From Candidatus Gastranaerophilales bacterium (GTDB lineage: Bacteria > Cyanobacteriota > Vampirovibrionia > Gastranaerophilales > Gastranaerophilaceae): 64,000 bases of DNA. Below are positions 18,554-28,071 of the stretch, in pieces (positions within the stretch are counted from its first letter, which is position 1; each line of letters begins with the position of its first letter). The notes under the pieces were generated by a model, which did no database searches, was not told the origin of the DNA, and worked only from the letters and a program-made list of their open reading frames with translations. Location: positions 23,121-87,120 of the forward strand of contig CALVDX010000008.1 of assembly GCA_944326425.1 (NCBI GenBank), given 5' to 3'. The position numbers and the translations under genes were made by a program.

Positions 18554-19755
18554 GAGGCAAAATTATTTTAATTTTATTAATAATGTTCGGGCTTATTGCT
18601 GCGCGGGCATTGTATAGTCATTTTGCAACAATAAATGCAGGAAAACGCGGAGCATCATCTGCTCCGGCGGTCACTGTTCAGAAAGTAAGCAGTGTTCCTG
18701 TAACATATTCATTTGAAGCCCCGGCAAGGGTTAGTGCTAAATATCGTGTTGAGGTTACCGCACGTATTAGCGGTTACTTAACGAAGAGCTATTTTAAAGA
18801 AGGTGATTTTGTAAAAGCAGGCCAGCTCCTATTTGAAATAGAACCTCTTGAATATAAGCTTGCTGTTCAACAGGCTAAAGGTAATCTTGATAATGCCCGC
18901 GCCCAGCTTAATTATTATGAAAAGCAACTTGCCCGATATGAAGAGCTTGTGCAAAAAGATTATGTTGCAAGGTCGGATTACGACAATATGTTAGCACAGC
19001 GCGATGCATATAAAGCACAGGTTTCATTGACAGAGGGCGCATATAATGATGCTCTTAGAAATTACGGTTATACACAGGTTAAGGCGCCTGTTGACGGCCG
19101 CATTGGTATAATTAATGTTACGGTCGGCAACTATGTTAATGCTCAGGCAGGATACTTAACTACAATAAATAGTGAAGATCCAATGTATGTGACATTTCCT
19201 ATTGACTCAAAAGATTATGCTACATTAAATGAGATTGACGGAAGCGCCAATGTTAACCGGACTGTAGAGTATAAGTTTTCAACCGGTATGCTTTACGGCG
19301 AAAAGGGTGTTCAGGACTTTAGAGATAACAAAGTTGATGAAACTACAGGAACTATTACTTTGCGTGCAACATTTAAAAATCCGCATGGCGAATTGATACA
19401 GGGTGATTATGGCAGAATTATTATATTCTCAAATAATAAAGCACCAATGCCTACAGTTCCTGTTGAAGCAGTTATGGAAAATCAGGAAGGGCAGTATGTT
19501 TACAAACTTGACGAACAAAATCTTCCAAGACTTACTTATATAAAAACTACTGTTCAGCAAGAGGGTAAATGGATTGTCTCTAACGGAATAAATTCGGGAG
19601 ACCGGGTTATTGTAGCCGGATTACAAAAGGTAATAGCCGGTCAACCGGTAAAAATTGTTGATAAAATTGAGGCAAAAGCTGCTGTTAAAGAAAAGAAATC
19701 ATTGATTGATTGGATAAAAAGTTTATTTAATAAGAAGGATAATAAGGCAGAATAA
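18550..19755 (+). CDS. RND efflux periplasmic adaptor (AcrA/MexA-like)
   Basis: Membrane fusion protein linking the RND pump to the outer-membrane channel. The 401-aa protein has an N-terminal hydrophobic anchor (IILILLIMFGLIAARALY) without a lipobox cysteine. Then come a split lipoyl domain (EVTARISGYLTKSYFKEGDFVKAGQLLFEI and the later QVKAPVDGRIG), a helical hairpin between them (about 95-170), beta-barrel and membrane-proximal domains, and a Lys-rich C-terminus. First structural gene of a three-gene operon; the pump gene follows after 2 nt. Confidence 0.93.
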   Translation: MRGKIILILLIMFGLIAARALYSHFATINAGKRGASSAPAVTVQKVSSVPVTYSFEAPARVSAKYRVEVTARISGYLTKSYFKEGDFVKAGQLLFEIEPLEYKLAVQQAKGNLDNARAQLNYYEKQLARYEELVQKDYVARSDYDNMLAQRDAYKAQVSLTEGAYNDALRNYGYTQVKAPVDGRIGIINVTVGNYVNAQAGYLTTINSEDPMYVTFPIDSKDYATLNEIDGSANVNRTVEYKFSTGMLYGEKGVQDFRDNKVDETTGTITLRATFKNPHGELIQGDYGRIIIFSNNKAPMPTVPVEAVMENQEGQYVYKLDEQNLPRLTYIKTTVQQEGKWIVSNGINSGDRVIVAGLQKVIAGQPVKIVDKIEAKAAVKEKKSLIDWIKSLFNKKDNKAE

Positions 19756-19757
19756 TT

Positions 19758-22700
19758 ATGGCAGGAAATTTATTTATACAAAGACCAAAGTTTGCGATAG
19801 TAATTTCTCTGGTAATTATACTTGCTGGTTTAATTGCAATACCGACACTGCCGTTAGAAGAATACCCTTCAATTACACCGCCGCAGGTTATTGTGCAGGC
19901 AACGTATGCCGGAGCAAGTTCTGACGTTATTACATCAACGGTTGCAGCGCCTGTAGAGTTGCAATTGAACGGCGTTGAAAACATGATTTATATGTCCTCA
20001 ACATCTTCAAACGGCTCGTATCAATTAACATTATATTTTGAAATCGGATCGGATCCCGATATGGCTCTGGTTAACGTTCAAAACCAGCTGCAATTGGTAA
20101 CCCCCCGTCTGCCGGATCAGGTCAGAAATTATGGTTTAACAGTAAGAAAATCAACCGGCGGTCCAGGTGTTTTGATGATTGCACTTACTTCACCAAACCA
20201 TACTTATAATGCTTTGTATCTTGCAAACTATGCAACGATGTATATTAAAGACGAAATAGCCAGAATACACGGTATAGGTACTGTTAACGTTTACGGCGCA
20301 GGTGATTATTCAATGCGTATATGGCTCAAGCCGGACAGAATGGCGAGCCTGGGTGTCTCTGTAGCTGATGTAACCGCGGCGATTTCGGCTCAAAACGTTC
20401 AAACCCCTGCCGGTAATATCGGGGTTGAACCGATTGATACACCGCAAATGATTAAATTTACATTGCGTACTACCGGTCGCTTGAAAGATGTAGAAGAATT
20501 TGAAAATATTATAATTAAAGCAAATACCGACGGCTCAAATATAAAAATCAAGGATATAGCACGTGTTGAACTCGGGGCGGAAAAATATACATCTATGTCT
20601 GATGTAGACGGTGATGAATGTTCTGTTATTATGGTTAATCAGCTTCCTGAAGCAAATGCTATTGATTTGGTTAAGAAGGTTAAAGCTAAAATTACCGAGT
20701 TGAGTAAGCGATTCCCGCCGGATTTAGTATATTCAATACAGTATGACCAGACCGAGTTTATACAGGAATCTATTAATGAGGTAATACATGCAATTGTTCT
20801 TGCTATTATTCTTGTAAGTATAGTAACTTACGTATTTTTGGGTACGGCGCGTGCTGCATTTATACCGTTCTGTGCAATTCCGGTATCCTTGCTTGGCGTA
20901 TTTATATTCCTTGTATTATTTGGTTTTTCAATAAACTTGTTGATATTATTTAGTTTAGTTTTAGCGGTAGGTTTGGTTGTAGACGATGCTATAGTTGTGT
21001 TGGAAAATACTCAGCGGCACATTCAGGAAGGAAAAGATCCTAAAACGGCTACTGAAATAACAATGGATGAAGTATTTAATGCGGTTGTTGCAACTTCTCT
21101 GGTATTGATGGCTGTTTTTGTACCTGTTTCATTTATGTCAGGTATTACAGGACAGATGTTTAGACAATTTGCTATATGTATTGCAACATCCATAGGTTTG
21201 TCAGCAGTTGTCGCGCTTACGCTTTCTCCTGCGTTATGTTCAATTATTTTAAAATCCGGTGATAAAATTAAAGTAAATAAATATATCCAAAAATTTAATA
21301 CCGGTTTTGATAATTTGCGGGAAAAGTATCTGGTTATTGTAAATTACTTTGTTTCTTCTCCAAAGAAAACAATACTTGTTTTGTTGGGAATAATTGTTTT
21401 TATTCTCGGTATGGCAAAAGTTATCCCGACAGGCTTCTTGCCCGATGAGGACAGAGGGGCTCTTATTTCGCAGATACAGCTTCCTGATGGTGCTACATTA
21501 ACCCGGACAAATACCGTAGCACAGGAACTGGCCAGAGAGTTTGCAAAAATTCCCGGTGTAGAAACAATGCTTTCAATTGTCGGATTTAATGGTGATAACA
21601 CAGCACTTCTTATTACCGACTTAGAGCCCTGGGGAAAAAGAAAGTCGGCGAAACTGCAAATTAATAATATAATTTCTGAAATCAATAAAATTACAGCAGG
21701 TTATTCAAAAGCGACTGTGTTTACAACCCAGCCGGCGGCCATATCTGGTATGAGTATGTTTGGAGGGTTTGAATATCAGCTTCTTGACAGGGGCGACCGT
21801 TCTGCGGATGAATTATATACCGAGGCTCAAAAGTTAATGGGTGCTGTAATGCAATCACCAAAGTTTAAGAGTATTTACACATCATATACTGCTTCGATGC
21901 CTCAAAAAATCATAGAAATAGATGCAGAAAAAGCAACTGCGCAGCAGGTTGCTATATCAGAGATTTATAATACGCTTGCAGCCCAGTTTGCATCTACATA
22001 TATAAATGACTTTAATAAATACGGGCGTGTTTATAGGGTTTATATGCAGGCTGATTCGGAGTATCGTACTATTCCTTCTGATTTATCAAAGATATTTGTT
22101 AAAAATACGGTTGGAAGAATGGTTCCGCTTACGGCAGTTATTAATGTAAAAGATATAATCGGCCCGTACTCATTAACAAGGTTTAACCTTTATCCGGCGA
22201 TAACGTTAAACGGAACTCCGTCTGATAATGTAAGTTCAGGTCAGGCTATGGCAGAAATGGAAAAAATATCAGATGAAGTTCTGCCCCGCGATATGGGTTT
22301 TGAATGGTCCGGAACTTCTTTGCAGGAACAAAAATCTGCAGGGCAAATAGGGCCAATATTGACGATAGCGTTAATATTTGTATACTTATTTCTTGTTGCA
22401 CTTTATGAAAGCTGGACGTTACCGATGGCGGTTATGCTGATTGCACCGGTATCAATGTTAGGGGCTTTGTTCTTACAATATGTATGCGGACTTTCTCTTG
22501 ATATTTATGCACAAATTGGTTTGGTTATGCTTATCGGTTTAAGTACAAAGCAGGCAATTCTTATTGTTGAGTTTGCAAAAGATGCAATGGAAAAAGACGG
22601 TCTTAATTATCATGATGCAGCAATGCAGGCTGCAAAGCTTAGATTTAGAGCCGTTATGATGACTGCAATAGCGTTCCTTCTGGGCTTGCTGCCGTTAGTT

Positions 22701-22880
22701 TTTGCGCAAGGTGCCGGTGCCGGATCAAGACATTCGATAGGTATTTCTGTATTCGGCGGAATGCTGGCGGTTACAACTCTTGGTACAATTTTAGTACCTG
22801 CGTTTTTCTCAATGATTACCCAGATGAAGCAAAAATTTTATGCATTTATGGGAAATAGAAAGTCTGGAGGCCGGAAATGA
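19758..22880 (+). CDS. RND efflux transporter (AcrB/MexB-like, HAE1 family)
   Basis: A 1040-aa inner-membrane proton/drug antiporter, normal length for HAE1. Starts with the typical FIQRPKFAIVISLVIILAGLIAIPTLPLEEYP. The proton-relay residues are present: the Asp pair in TM4 (AVGLVVDDAIVVLEN) and the TM10 Lys (GLSTKQAILIVEFAKD). Two large periplasmic loops and the internal duplication are complete, so the pump looks functional. Substrates are probably hydrophobic drugs, bile-type detergents or solvents, by family. Confidence 0.96.
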   Translation: MAGNLFIQRPKFAIVISLVIILAGLIAIPTLPLEEYPSITPPQVIVQATYAGASSDVITSTVAAPVELQLNGVENMIYMSSTSSNGSYQLTLYFEIGSDPDMALVNVQNQLQLVTPRLPDQVRNYGLTVRKSTGGPGVLMIALTSPNHTYNALYLANYATMYIKDEIARIHGIGTVNVYGAGDYSMRIWLKPDRMASLGVSVADVTAAISAQNVQTPAGNIGVEPIDTPQMIKFTLRTTGRLKDVEEFENIIIKANTDGSNIKIKDIARVELGAEKYTSMSDVDGDECSVIMVNQLPEANAIDLVKKVKAKITELSKRFPPDLVYSIQYDQTEFIQESINEVIHAIVLAIILVSIVTYVFLGTARAAFIPFCAIPVSLLGVFIFLVLFGFSINLLILFSLVLAVGLVVDDAIVVLENTQRHIQEGKDPKTATEITMDEVFNAVVATSLVLMAVFVPVSFMSGITGQMFRQFAICIATSIGLSAVVALTLSPALCSIILKSGDKIKVNKYIQKFNTGFDNLREKYLVIVNYFVSSPKKTILVLLGIIVFILGMAKVIPTGFLPDEDRGALISQIQLPDGATLTRTNTVAQELAREFAKIPGVETMLSIVGFNGDNTALLITDLEPWGKRKSAKLQINNIISEINKITAGYSKATVFTTQPAAISGMSMFGGFEYQLLDRGDRSADELYTEAQKLMGAVMQSPKFKSIYTSYTASMPQKIIEIDAEKATAQQVAISEIYNTLAAQFASTYINDFNKYGRVYRVYMQADSEYRTIPSDLSKIFVKNTVGRMVPLTAVINVKDIIGPYSLTRFNLYPAITLNGTPSDNVSSGQAMAEMEKISDEVLPRDMGFEWSGTSLQEQKSAGQIGPILTIALIFVYLFLVALYESWTLPMAVMLIAPVSMLGALFLQYVCGLSLDIYAQIGLVMLIGLSTKQAILIVEFAKDAMEKDGLNYHDAAMQAAKLRFRAVMMTAIAFLLGLLPLVFAQGAGAGSRHSIGISVFGGMLAVTTLGTILVPAFFSMITQMKQKFYAFMGNRKSGGRK

Positions 22881-24388
22881 AAAAAATAACAGCCTTGTTT
22901 CTCTTAACTGTATTTTCTATTGCTCAAACCCCTGTTTTAGCAAATGTAATACCCAAGTTTGAATTAGGCAATATAATAATTGAAGATGAATATCCTGATA
23001 GTAATAAGGTCGAACCGCTTGTTCCGTCTTATGACAACAGTCAGGAAAGCTTAAGAATAGAAGGCTCAGTAGAGGCCTCGCCGGAACCGGAAAGTGCACC
23101 TGATTTAGGGTTGGAAGATTGCTTAAGAATTGCATTAGGAAATAATCCGCGTATAATGTCTGCAATGCAGGATATTCTGGCATCTGATGCCCGTGTAAGA
23201 CAGGCCTGGTCTAATTATTTTCCGTCATTAAGCTGGCAAACCGGCTATACCCGTATAAAACAATTACAGTTATCTGACGCTATCGGCAGAAATCTTATAT
23301 TTAATTACTGGGTATTGGGTCAGATTACTGCAAGCCAGATGTTGTACGACTTTGGTGTCACACAAAATCAGGTAACTATACAAAAAATAGATAACAAAAT
23401 TTATAAAATGAATTTGTCTGAAGTTATTAATGATGTTGTTTATCAGGTAAAAGATGCTTATTACCAGCTTTTATACGCTCAGGAAAACAGAAATGTTGCA
23501 ATGGATATGGTTGCGAAGTATACATTATTTTATAATCAGGCTAAGTCTTATTATGAGTCAGGAATAAGCCCGAAGGTAGATGTTACAATTGCCGAGGTTA
23601 ATTTAAGTAATTCTAAATTAACTTTAATTCAGGCGGAAAATGCTGTTGATGTTGCTATAGCTAAATTAAATAACATAATGGGAGTTCCTTATTTTGATAA
23701 ATATTCGTTATCTGACAGATTATCTTATAATTCTGTTGATATAACTCTTGATCAGGCTGAATGTATAGCAAAAGAGGCGCGTCCGGAATATAAAATGGCT
23801 GATTTGCGTGTAGAAAGTGCCTTACAGAATGTTAAACTTGTTAAAAAGTCCTGGGCTCCGCAGCTTACCGTTGAAGGGCAATTCCAGGTCGGCGGACGAA
23901 CTATGGTTAATAACTATGGTTATAACTGGGGCGGGTATTTGACTTTTCCGACTATTAACGGGATGCTTCTGAAAAACCAAATAAAAGAAGCAAAAGCTTT
24001 ATATTCAAAACAATTAGCCGAGTCATTAAACACTAAAAACGACATATATCTTGATATTCAACAGGCATATTACAACTTGAATGAAAAGAAAAATCAAATC
24101 CCGGTTGCAACGCTCGGTGTAAAACAGGCGAAAGAAAATTATGACTTATCTTTTGGGAGGTATAAAGTGGGCGTAGGTTCTCCAACGGAATTGAAAGATG
24201 CTCAGGTTGCGTACCAGAATGCTATGCTAAGTTATTTAAATTCTTTGTATCAATATAATTCTGCTCTTGCCTATCTTGAAAAGTCAGTGGGCAAAAACTT
24301 AAAACCTTGTGAAGTTCAGCTTAATAAAGAAGTTACGCTTCCTGATGCCCCAAAGGATAAAAAAGATAAGAACAAAAAAAGTAATTAA
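22877..24388 (+). CDS. Outer-membrane efflux channel (TolC family)
   Basis: A 503-aa TolC-type protein. The signal peptide (MKKITALFLLTVFSIAQTPVLA) has a plausible cleavage after VLA. A linker of about 55 residues precedes two OEP repeats rich in long amphipathic helices (LGLEDCLRIALGNNPRI, YYQLLYAQENRNVA, QQAYYNLNEKKNQI). The Lys-rich C-terminus is unlike E. coli TolC. Its ATG overlaps the pump stop (ATGA). It ends base-to-base against the stop of the convergent gene at 24389, with no room for a separate terminator. Confidence 0.92.
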   Translation: MKKITALFLLTVFSIAQTPVLANVIPKFELGNIIIEDEYPDSNKVEPLVPSYDNSQESLRIEGSVEASPEPESAPDLGLEDCLRIALGNNPRIMSAMQDILASDARVRQAWSNYFPSLSWQTGYTRIKQLQLSDAIGRNLIFNYWVLGQITASQMLYDFGVTQNQVTIQKIDNKIYKMNLSEVINDVVYQVKDAYYQLLYAQENRNVAMDMVAKYTLFYNQAKSYYESGISPKVDVTIAEVNLSNSKLTLIQAENAVDVAIAKLNNIMGVPYFDKYSLSDRLSYNSVDITLDQAECIAKEARPEYKMADLRVESALQNVKLVKKSWAPQLTVEGQFQVGGRTMVNNYGYNWGGYLTFPTINGMLLKNQIKEAKALYSKQLAESLNTKNDIYLDIQQAYYNLNEKKNQIPVATLGVKQAKENYDLSFGRYKVGVGSPTELKDAQVAYQNAMLSYLNSLYQYNSALAYLEKSVGKNLKPCEVQLNKEVTLPDAPKDKKDKNKKSN

Positions 24389-25999
24389 TTAAAATGCATA
24401 ATTGTCGATTTCAATTATATTTCCGGTAAAAACATTATCAAAACTTTCTTTTGTTAATGGTCCGCCGGCGCTAATGTAAACATACCCGTCAACAATTTCA
24501 AGCTTCCCGGTACTTGTAATTTGTGAGTCTGCAAGGTCTATTTCCCCGCCTACTTCTTTAAGTTCCCCGAGAGAGGTAACACCATCTCCAATATATGCGT
24601 CGCCTCCGATTTTTTCAAGTTTTCCGAGTGAAAGCCGTTTGACATTAAAGATAACATCACCTCCTATGGCTTTTAGTGCTCCGAGAGAGGTCGTATTATG
24701 GTTCAAATATAAAGTTCCGCCGACTGTTTCAATATTATTAAGGTCTGTTATATAAGAACGTTCAAAATGTGCGTTGCCACCAATTTTTTTGATTTTGCCG
24801 GTACTTGTTACAGGTGTGTTATTCAGATTGATGTCTCCTTTGACTATTTCCAACTCTCCGGTTGTTTGCAAATGGGAATTACAGCAGTCTAAATCACCGC
24901 CGATATATTTAACTTTGCCAAGGCTGCTTGCCAAAGAATCTTCCAAAACAGCATCCTGCCGAATTTCCCCAACCATTTCAAGAAGTTTATTTTCATCAAT
25001 GCCTAAATCTGAAAATGTGAAAAAGTCTGATGGCTGGCAATATTCTTCTATACTTAGTGTTCCATCGGGCAATTCTTCCGGATTAAAACCCAAAAGAGCA
25101 AGTATTTCTTTTGTATTACTATTTTTTATTGCGGTATGCAGCGGTTTGTCAATCTCTTCCAGGTATTTAAACTTATTTTTTGCCTCATCGAATTTTCCTT
25201 TTGCCATGCCGCTTACTGTAATTTGATTTTCAGTGATATATTTGTTAATTTCTTTAAAACATTGATAGTCAATTTTTGTATTGTTGAGTTCATTTTGTAT
25301 TTCTATTACGGAATCTCCCTGAAATCTTAAACAGTATTTTGTTTTTCCGTTTTCTAAATAGAGGTGAAAATCGCCTTCTGTAAGATATAATTCGCTTTGA
25401 ATATTTTTTGTGCACCATGTTTTTGCAGATAAAGCTTTAAGTTTGTATACATTTTGCTCAAAATTTTCCGGGTCGTGGATTTTAGACGGTATAATTATCC
25501 AGCCGGTTTTGTTTTTAATTTGTTCATCAAATTCTGTTTTTAAATTATCCTGATAAACTTTGCCAAAGTTGAACTGGTAATCTTTGTCCAGTTCCAGATG
25601 TAATTTTAACTTGCTGAATGTTTCATTGACAATTTTTTTATTTAAAACAGGAGGAAGTGTATCAGTATCTCTTTTTAAATTTTTAGTTACGGCATCTATC
25701 GCAATTAGGCAGGCTGAAGGTATGGTTATATTTCTTAAAAGGCATTCTGCCCATTCTTCGAGCATTCCTCTTCTTTGAATAGTTATTTCGTCGTCTCTGG
25801 CTCTGTACTCTAAATCCTGTATCCACCTGAATCTATCCATAACCCATTTGTTGAAATCGTTAATGGAATTAAATTTTTCAACAGGTGCTTTGAATTTTCT
25901 TACGCAGGCGTAATCAAACCCTTTAAATTGATTAGGTTTCATTGCGGTAAAGTTTATGGAATAAACATTTTTTACTTGAGGGTGGGGTTTTATGTTCAT
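24389..25999 (-). CDS. PcfJ-like protein with C-terminal beta-solenoid repeats
   Basis: A 536-aa protein without signal peptide. The middle (about 195-240) has TWCTKN, LYLTEGDFHLYLENGK and LRFQGDSVIEIQNELN, the pattern I know from PcfJ-like proteins of mobile elements. From about 360 to 513 there are eight 19-20-residue repeats of the form G-K-L-x-x-I-G-G-D-x-x-h-x-x-S-x-h-x-S/T-L, predicted to wind into a beta-solenoid. About 285-305 (PLHTAIKNSNTKEILALL) looks ankyrin-like. The N-terminus carries SINFTAMKPNQFKG. No Shine-Dalgarno is obvious. It follows recO closely on the same strand with no terminator between. Function unknown; a surface, effector or adhesion role would be speculation. Confidence 0.65.
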   Translation of the reverse strand: MNIKPHPQVKNVYSINFTAMKPNQFKGFDYACVRKFKAPVEKFNSINDFNKWVMDRFRWIQDLEYRARDDEITIQRRGMLEEWAECLLRNITIPSACLIAIDAVTKNLKRDTDTLPPVLNKKIVNETFSKLKLHLELDKDYQFNFGKVYQDNLKTEFDEQIKNKTGWIIIPSKIHDPENFEQNVYKLKALSAKTWCTKNIQSELYLTEGDFHLYLENGKTKYCLRFQGDSVIEIQNELNNTKIDYQCFKEINKYITENQITVSGMAKGKFDEAKNKFKYLEEIDKPLHTAIKNSNTKEILALLGFNPEELPDGTLSIEEYCQPSDFFTFSDLGIDENKLLEMVGEIRQDAVLEDSLASSLGKVKYIGGDLDCCNSHLQTTGELEIVKGDINLNNTPVTSTGKIKKIGGNAHFERSYITDLNNIETVGGTLYLNHNTTSLGALKAIGGDVIFNVKRLSLGKLEKIGGDAYIGDGVTSLGELKEVGGEIDLADSQITSTGKLEIVDGYVYISAGGPLTKESFDNVFTGNIIEIDNYAF

Positions 26000-26062
26000 A
26001 ATGTATTAAAGACCTTCAAGAAAAATTTTTGCTAATTTATTAACAAATATTAATTATAATTA

Positions 26063-26833
26063 TTAAGCAGGTATAGATAGAATTGCTTTAAGTGACTTTA
26101 ATGTTTTAGGCGAATGCGATTGGATATGTTTATTTAGCAGGTTAAAACAAACATCAAGGACTTTGTCCGTAGCTTTTCGGTCGTAATCGCTTTCATAGTT
26201 AAAATCAAATTGTAGCATTGCTTGAAGGAAGTCTCTTATTTTGTGATTAAGTTTGAGATTGACATTTAAAGGTTTATGGCAATCTTTGCAGATAACTCCG
26301 CCCATGGGGAGCGATAAGAACATGTCTTCTGCAAGTATTTGATTACCACAGCAAAGGCAGGAATCAAGTTCAAGCGAAAAACCTTCGATAAGCATCATTT
26401 TTAGTTGAAATTTTATAACCGCAATAAGTATTTCCCGTCTGTTATCTGCAGTGTTAATCCTGTGCAGCCCTTTGTATAAGAGATCATATATTTCGTGGCT
26501 GGAGGGGTCGTCTTCTATGCCAAAGTTAGTTACAATCTCTGATATATAAGAAGAGTATACGAATTTATTCATATCAGTTCTGATATTTTTAAACTGGTTA
26601 AGGGATTGGGCCTGGCAAATTCTATCCATGCTTTTACCTTTTATAAGTGTGAGATTATTAGCCGCAAGAAGATCCATTCTTGCTCCGAGTTTACTCTTTG
26701 GTTTTTTAAGTCCTTTGGCAACTCCCCGCATAAGGCCTTTATCTTTAGAATACAATACTATAATTTTGTCTGCATCACTAAGGTTATAAGATTTAAGGTT
26801 TATTGCATCGGTTACATAATTATAGCTATTCAT
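26063..26833 (-). CDS. recO: DNA repair protein RecO
   Basis: RecFOR-pathway protein that loads RecA onto SSB-coated single-stranded DNA. The 256-aa product has the N-terminal OB fold (DAINLKSYNLSDADKIIVLYSKDKGLMRGVAKGLKKPKS) and a C-terminal zinc site, CLCCG followed by CKDC. It overlaps pilT by 8 nt, so the two are probably translated together. Confidence 0.9.
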   Translation of the reverse strand: MNSYNYVTDAINLKSYNLSDADKIIVLYSKDKGLMRGVAKGLKKPKSKLGARMDLLAANNLTLIKGKSMDRICQAQSLNQFKNIRTDMNKFVYSSYISEIVTNFGIEDDPSSHEIYDLLYKGLHRINTADNRREILIAVIKFQLKMMLIEGFSLELDSCLCCGNQILAEDMFLSLPMGGVICKDCHKPLNVNLKLNHKIRDFLQAMLQFDFNYESDYDRKATDKVLDVCFNLLNKHIQSHSPKTLKSLKAILSIPA

Positions 26834-27923
26834 AATAATTTTTTGTTCCGGTAAAGGCTCCTTTAAGCATTTTAACTAGTTCATTTTCATCCTCGGAAAC
26901 AGCGCATGCTTCAGCTTCGGTCAATTTCCCTTCCTTAACGAGGTTCATAAGTGATGTATTGAGTGTCATCATTTCATTATAAGAACCCTCTTTTAAACAA
27001 TTATATATTTCTTCAAGATTATCTTTTACAATATAATCCTGAACGGTCGGGGTAACAACCATAATTTCACAGGCAGGAAATCTTTTTTGTTTTGCTGATG
27101 AATATATAAGTTTTTGTGCAATTGTCCCCCTTAAAGTTTCTGCAACCTGTTTTCTTATAATATCACGGGAGGATTGCTCAAACATGTTAACGATACGATT
27201 AATTGTCTGTATCGCGTCATTAGTGTGAAGCGTTGCAAAAACAAGGTGACCGGTTTCAGCTGCTTTGAGCGCCGAAATCATTGTTTCTTCATCTCTGATT
27301 TCTCCTATAAGAATGATATCAGGATCTTGTCTTAGTACGTATTTAAGACCGGCCGGAAAGTCAGGAGTATCAAAACCGATTTGTCTTTGTGACACGATGC
27401 TTCTTTTGTTGGCAAAAACGAATTCAATAGGATCTTCAAGCGTTACAATGTGTTTTTGATAATCTGCATTAATTATATCAATAAGTGCGGCCAGAGTTGA
27501 AGATTTCCCGCAGCCGGTAGGTCCTGTAACAAGAACAATACCATTATTTAATTTTGCAAATTGTTTAACAGCCTGCGGCAGTTCAAGGTCTTCTATAGTA
27601 GGAATTGCGTAGGGTATATTCCTTAATACCAGAGCAGGATGTGCGAGCTGCTGGCTGAAATTAACTCTAAACCGTGAGCAGCCCTTAATTTCAAAAAGAA
27701 AATCCATATCACATGCGCTGTATATTGAGTCTCTTAAAATATCAGGCACTATAACAGCCAATGCATCTCTTAAATCCGCTTCCGTAAGCAGCGGTACATT
27801 AACCTTCCATATAACTCCGTCTTTTCTTATGTATGGCGGGTGCCCTACTCTTAAATGTTCATCTGAGGCTCCCATTGCTACAGCTTTTTTAAGAAAGCTT
27901 ATTATATTAAACTTTTCTTCCAT
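26826..27923 (-). CDS. pilT: PilT-family type IV pilus retraction ATPase
   Basis: Hexameric ATPase that disassembles type IV pili (twitching). The 365-aa protein has Walker A GPTGCGKSST, the Asp box (EDPIEFVF), Walker B with its extension (QDPDIILIGEIRD) and the His box (GHLVFATLHTNDA). The C-terminal retraction motif AIRNLIRE of classical PilT is replaced by TVQDYIVKD, so it may be PilU-like or divergent. It has its own promoter and leads recO and probably the PcfJ-like gene. Confidence 0.88.
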   Translation of the reverse strand: MEEKFNIISFLKKAVAMGASDEHLRVGHPPYIRKDGVIWKVNVPLLTEADLRDALAVIVPDILRDSIYSACDMDFLFEIKGCSRFRVNFSQQLAHPALVLRNIPYAIPTIEDLELPQAVKQFAKLNNGIVLVTGPTGCGKSSTLAALIDIINADYQKHIVTLEDPIEFVFANKRSIVSQRQIGFDTPDFPAGLKYVLRQDPDIILIGEIRDEETMISALKAAETGHLVFATLHTNDAIQTINRIVNMFEQSSRDIIRKQVAETLRGTIAQKLIYSSAKQKRFPACEIMVVTPTVQDYIVKDNLEEIYNCLKEGSYNEMMTLNTSLMNLVKEGKLTEAEACAVSEDENELVKMLKGAFTGTKNYYE

Positions 27924-27943
27924 CCTATTTATCTCCCGGCTAC

Positions 27944-27972
27944 ATTATAGCAAATCAAATTATTTGTGTCTA
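27944..27972 (-). promoter_or_regulatory. pilT-recO promoter
   Basis: TAGACA, an exact 17-nt spacer and TATAAT on the minus strand, 20 nt before the pilT ATG. Confidence 0.75.
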
Positions 27973-28071
27973 TCATGCTAATCAAGCTTTTTTGTTTACA
28001 AATTGTAATAGAATGGCAAATTTTTTTTATTTTGCTTTTTTAATTATTGTAATAATGTATTAGGATACAAA

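Noticed and set aside
24470..24930. Regularly spaced DNA repeats resembling a CRISPR array
   Set aside because: The periodicity (57-60 nt) is in frame and encodes the 19-20-residue protein repeats; units diverge at the DNA level.
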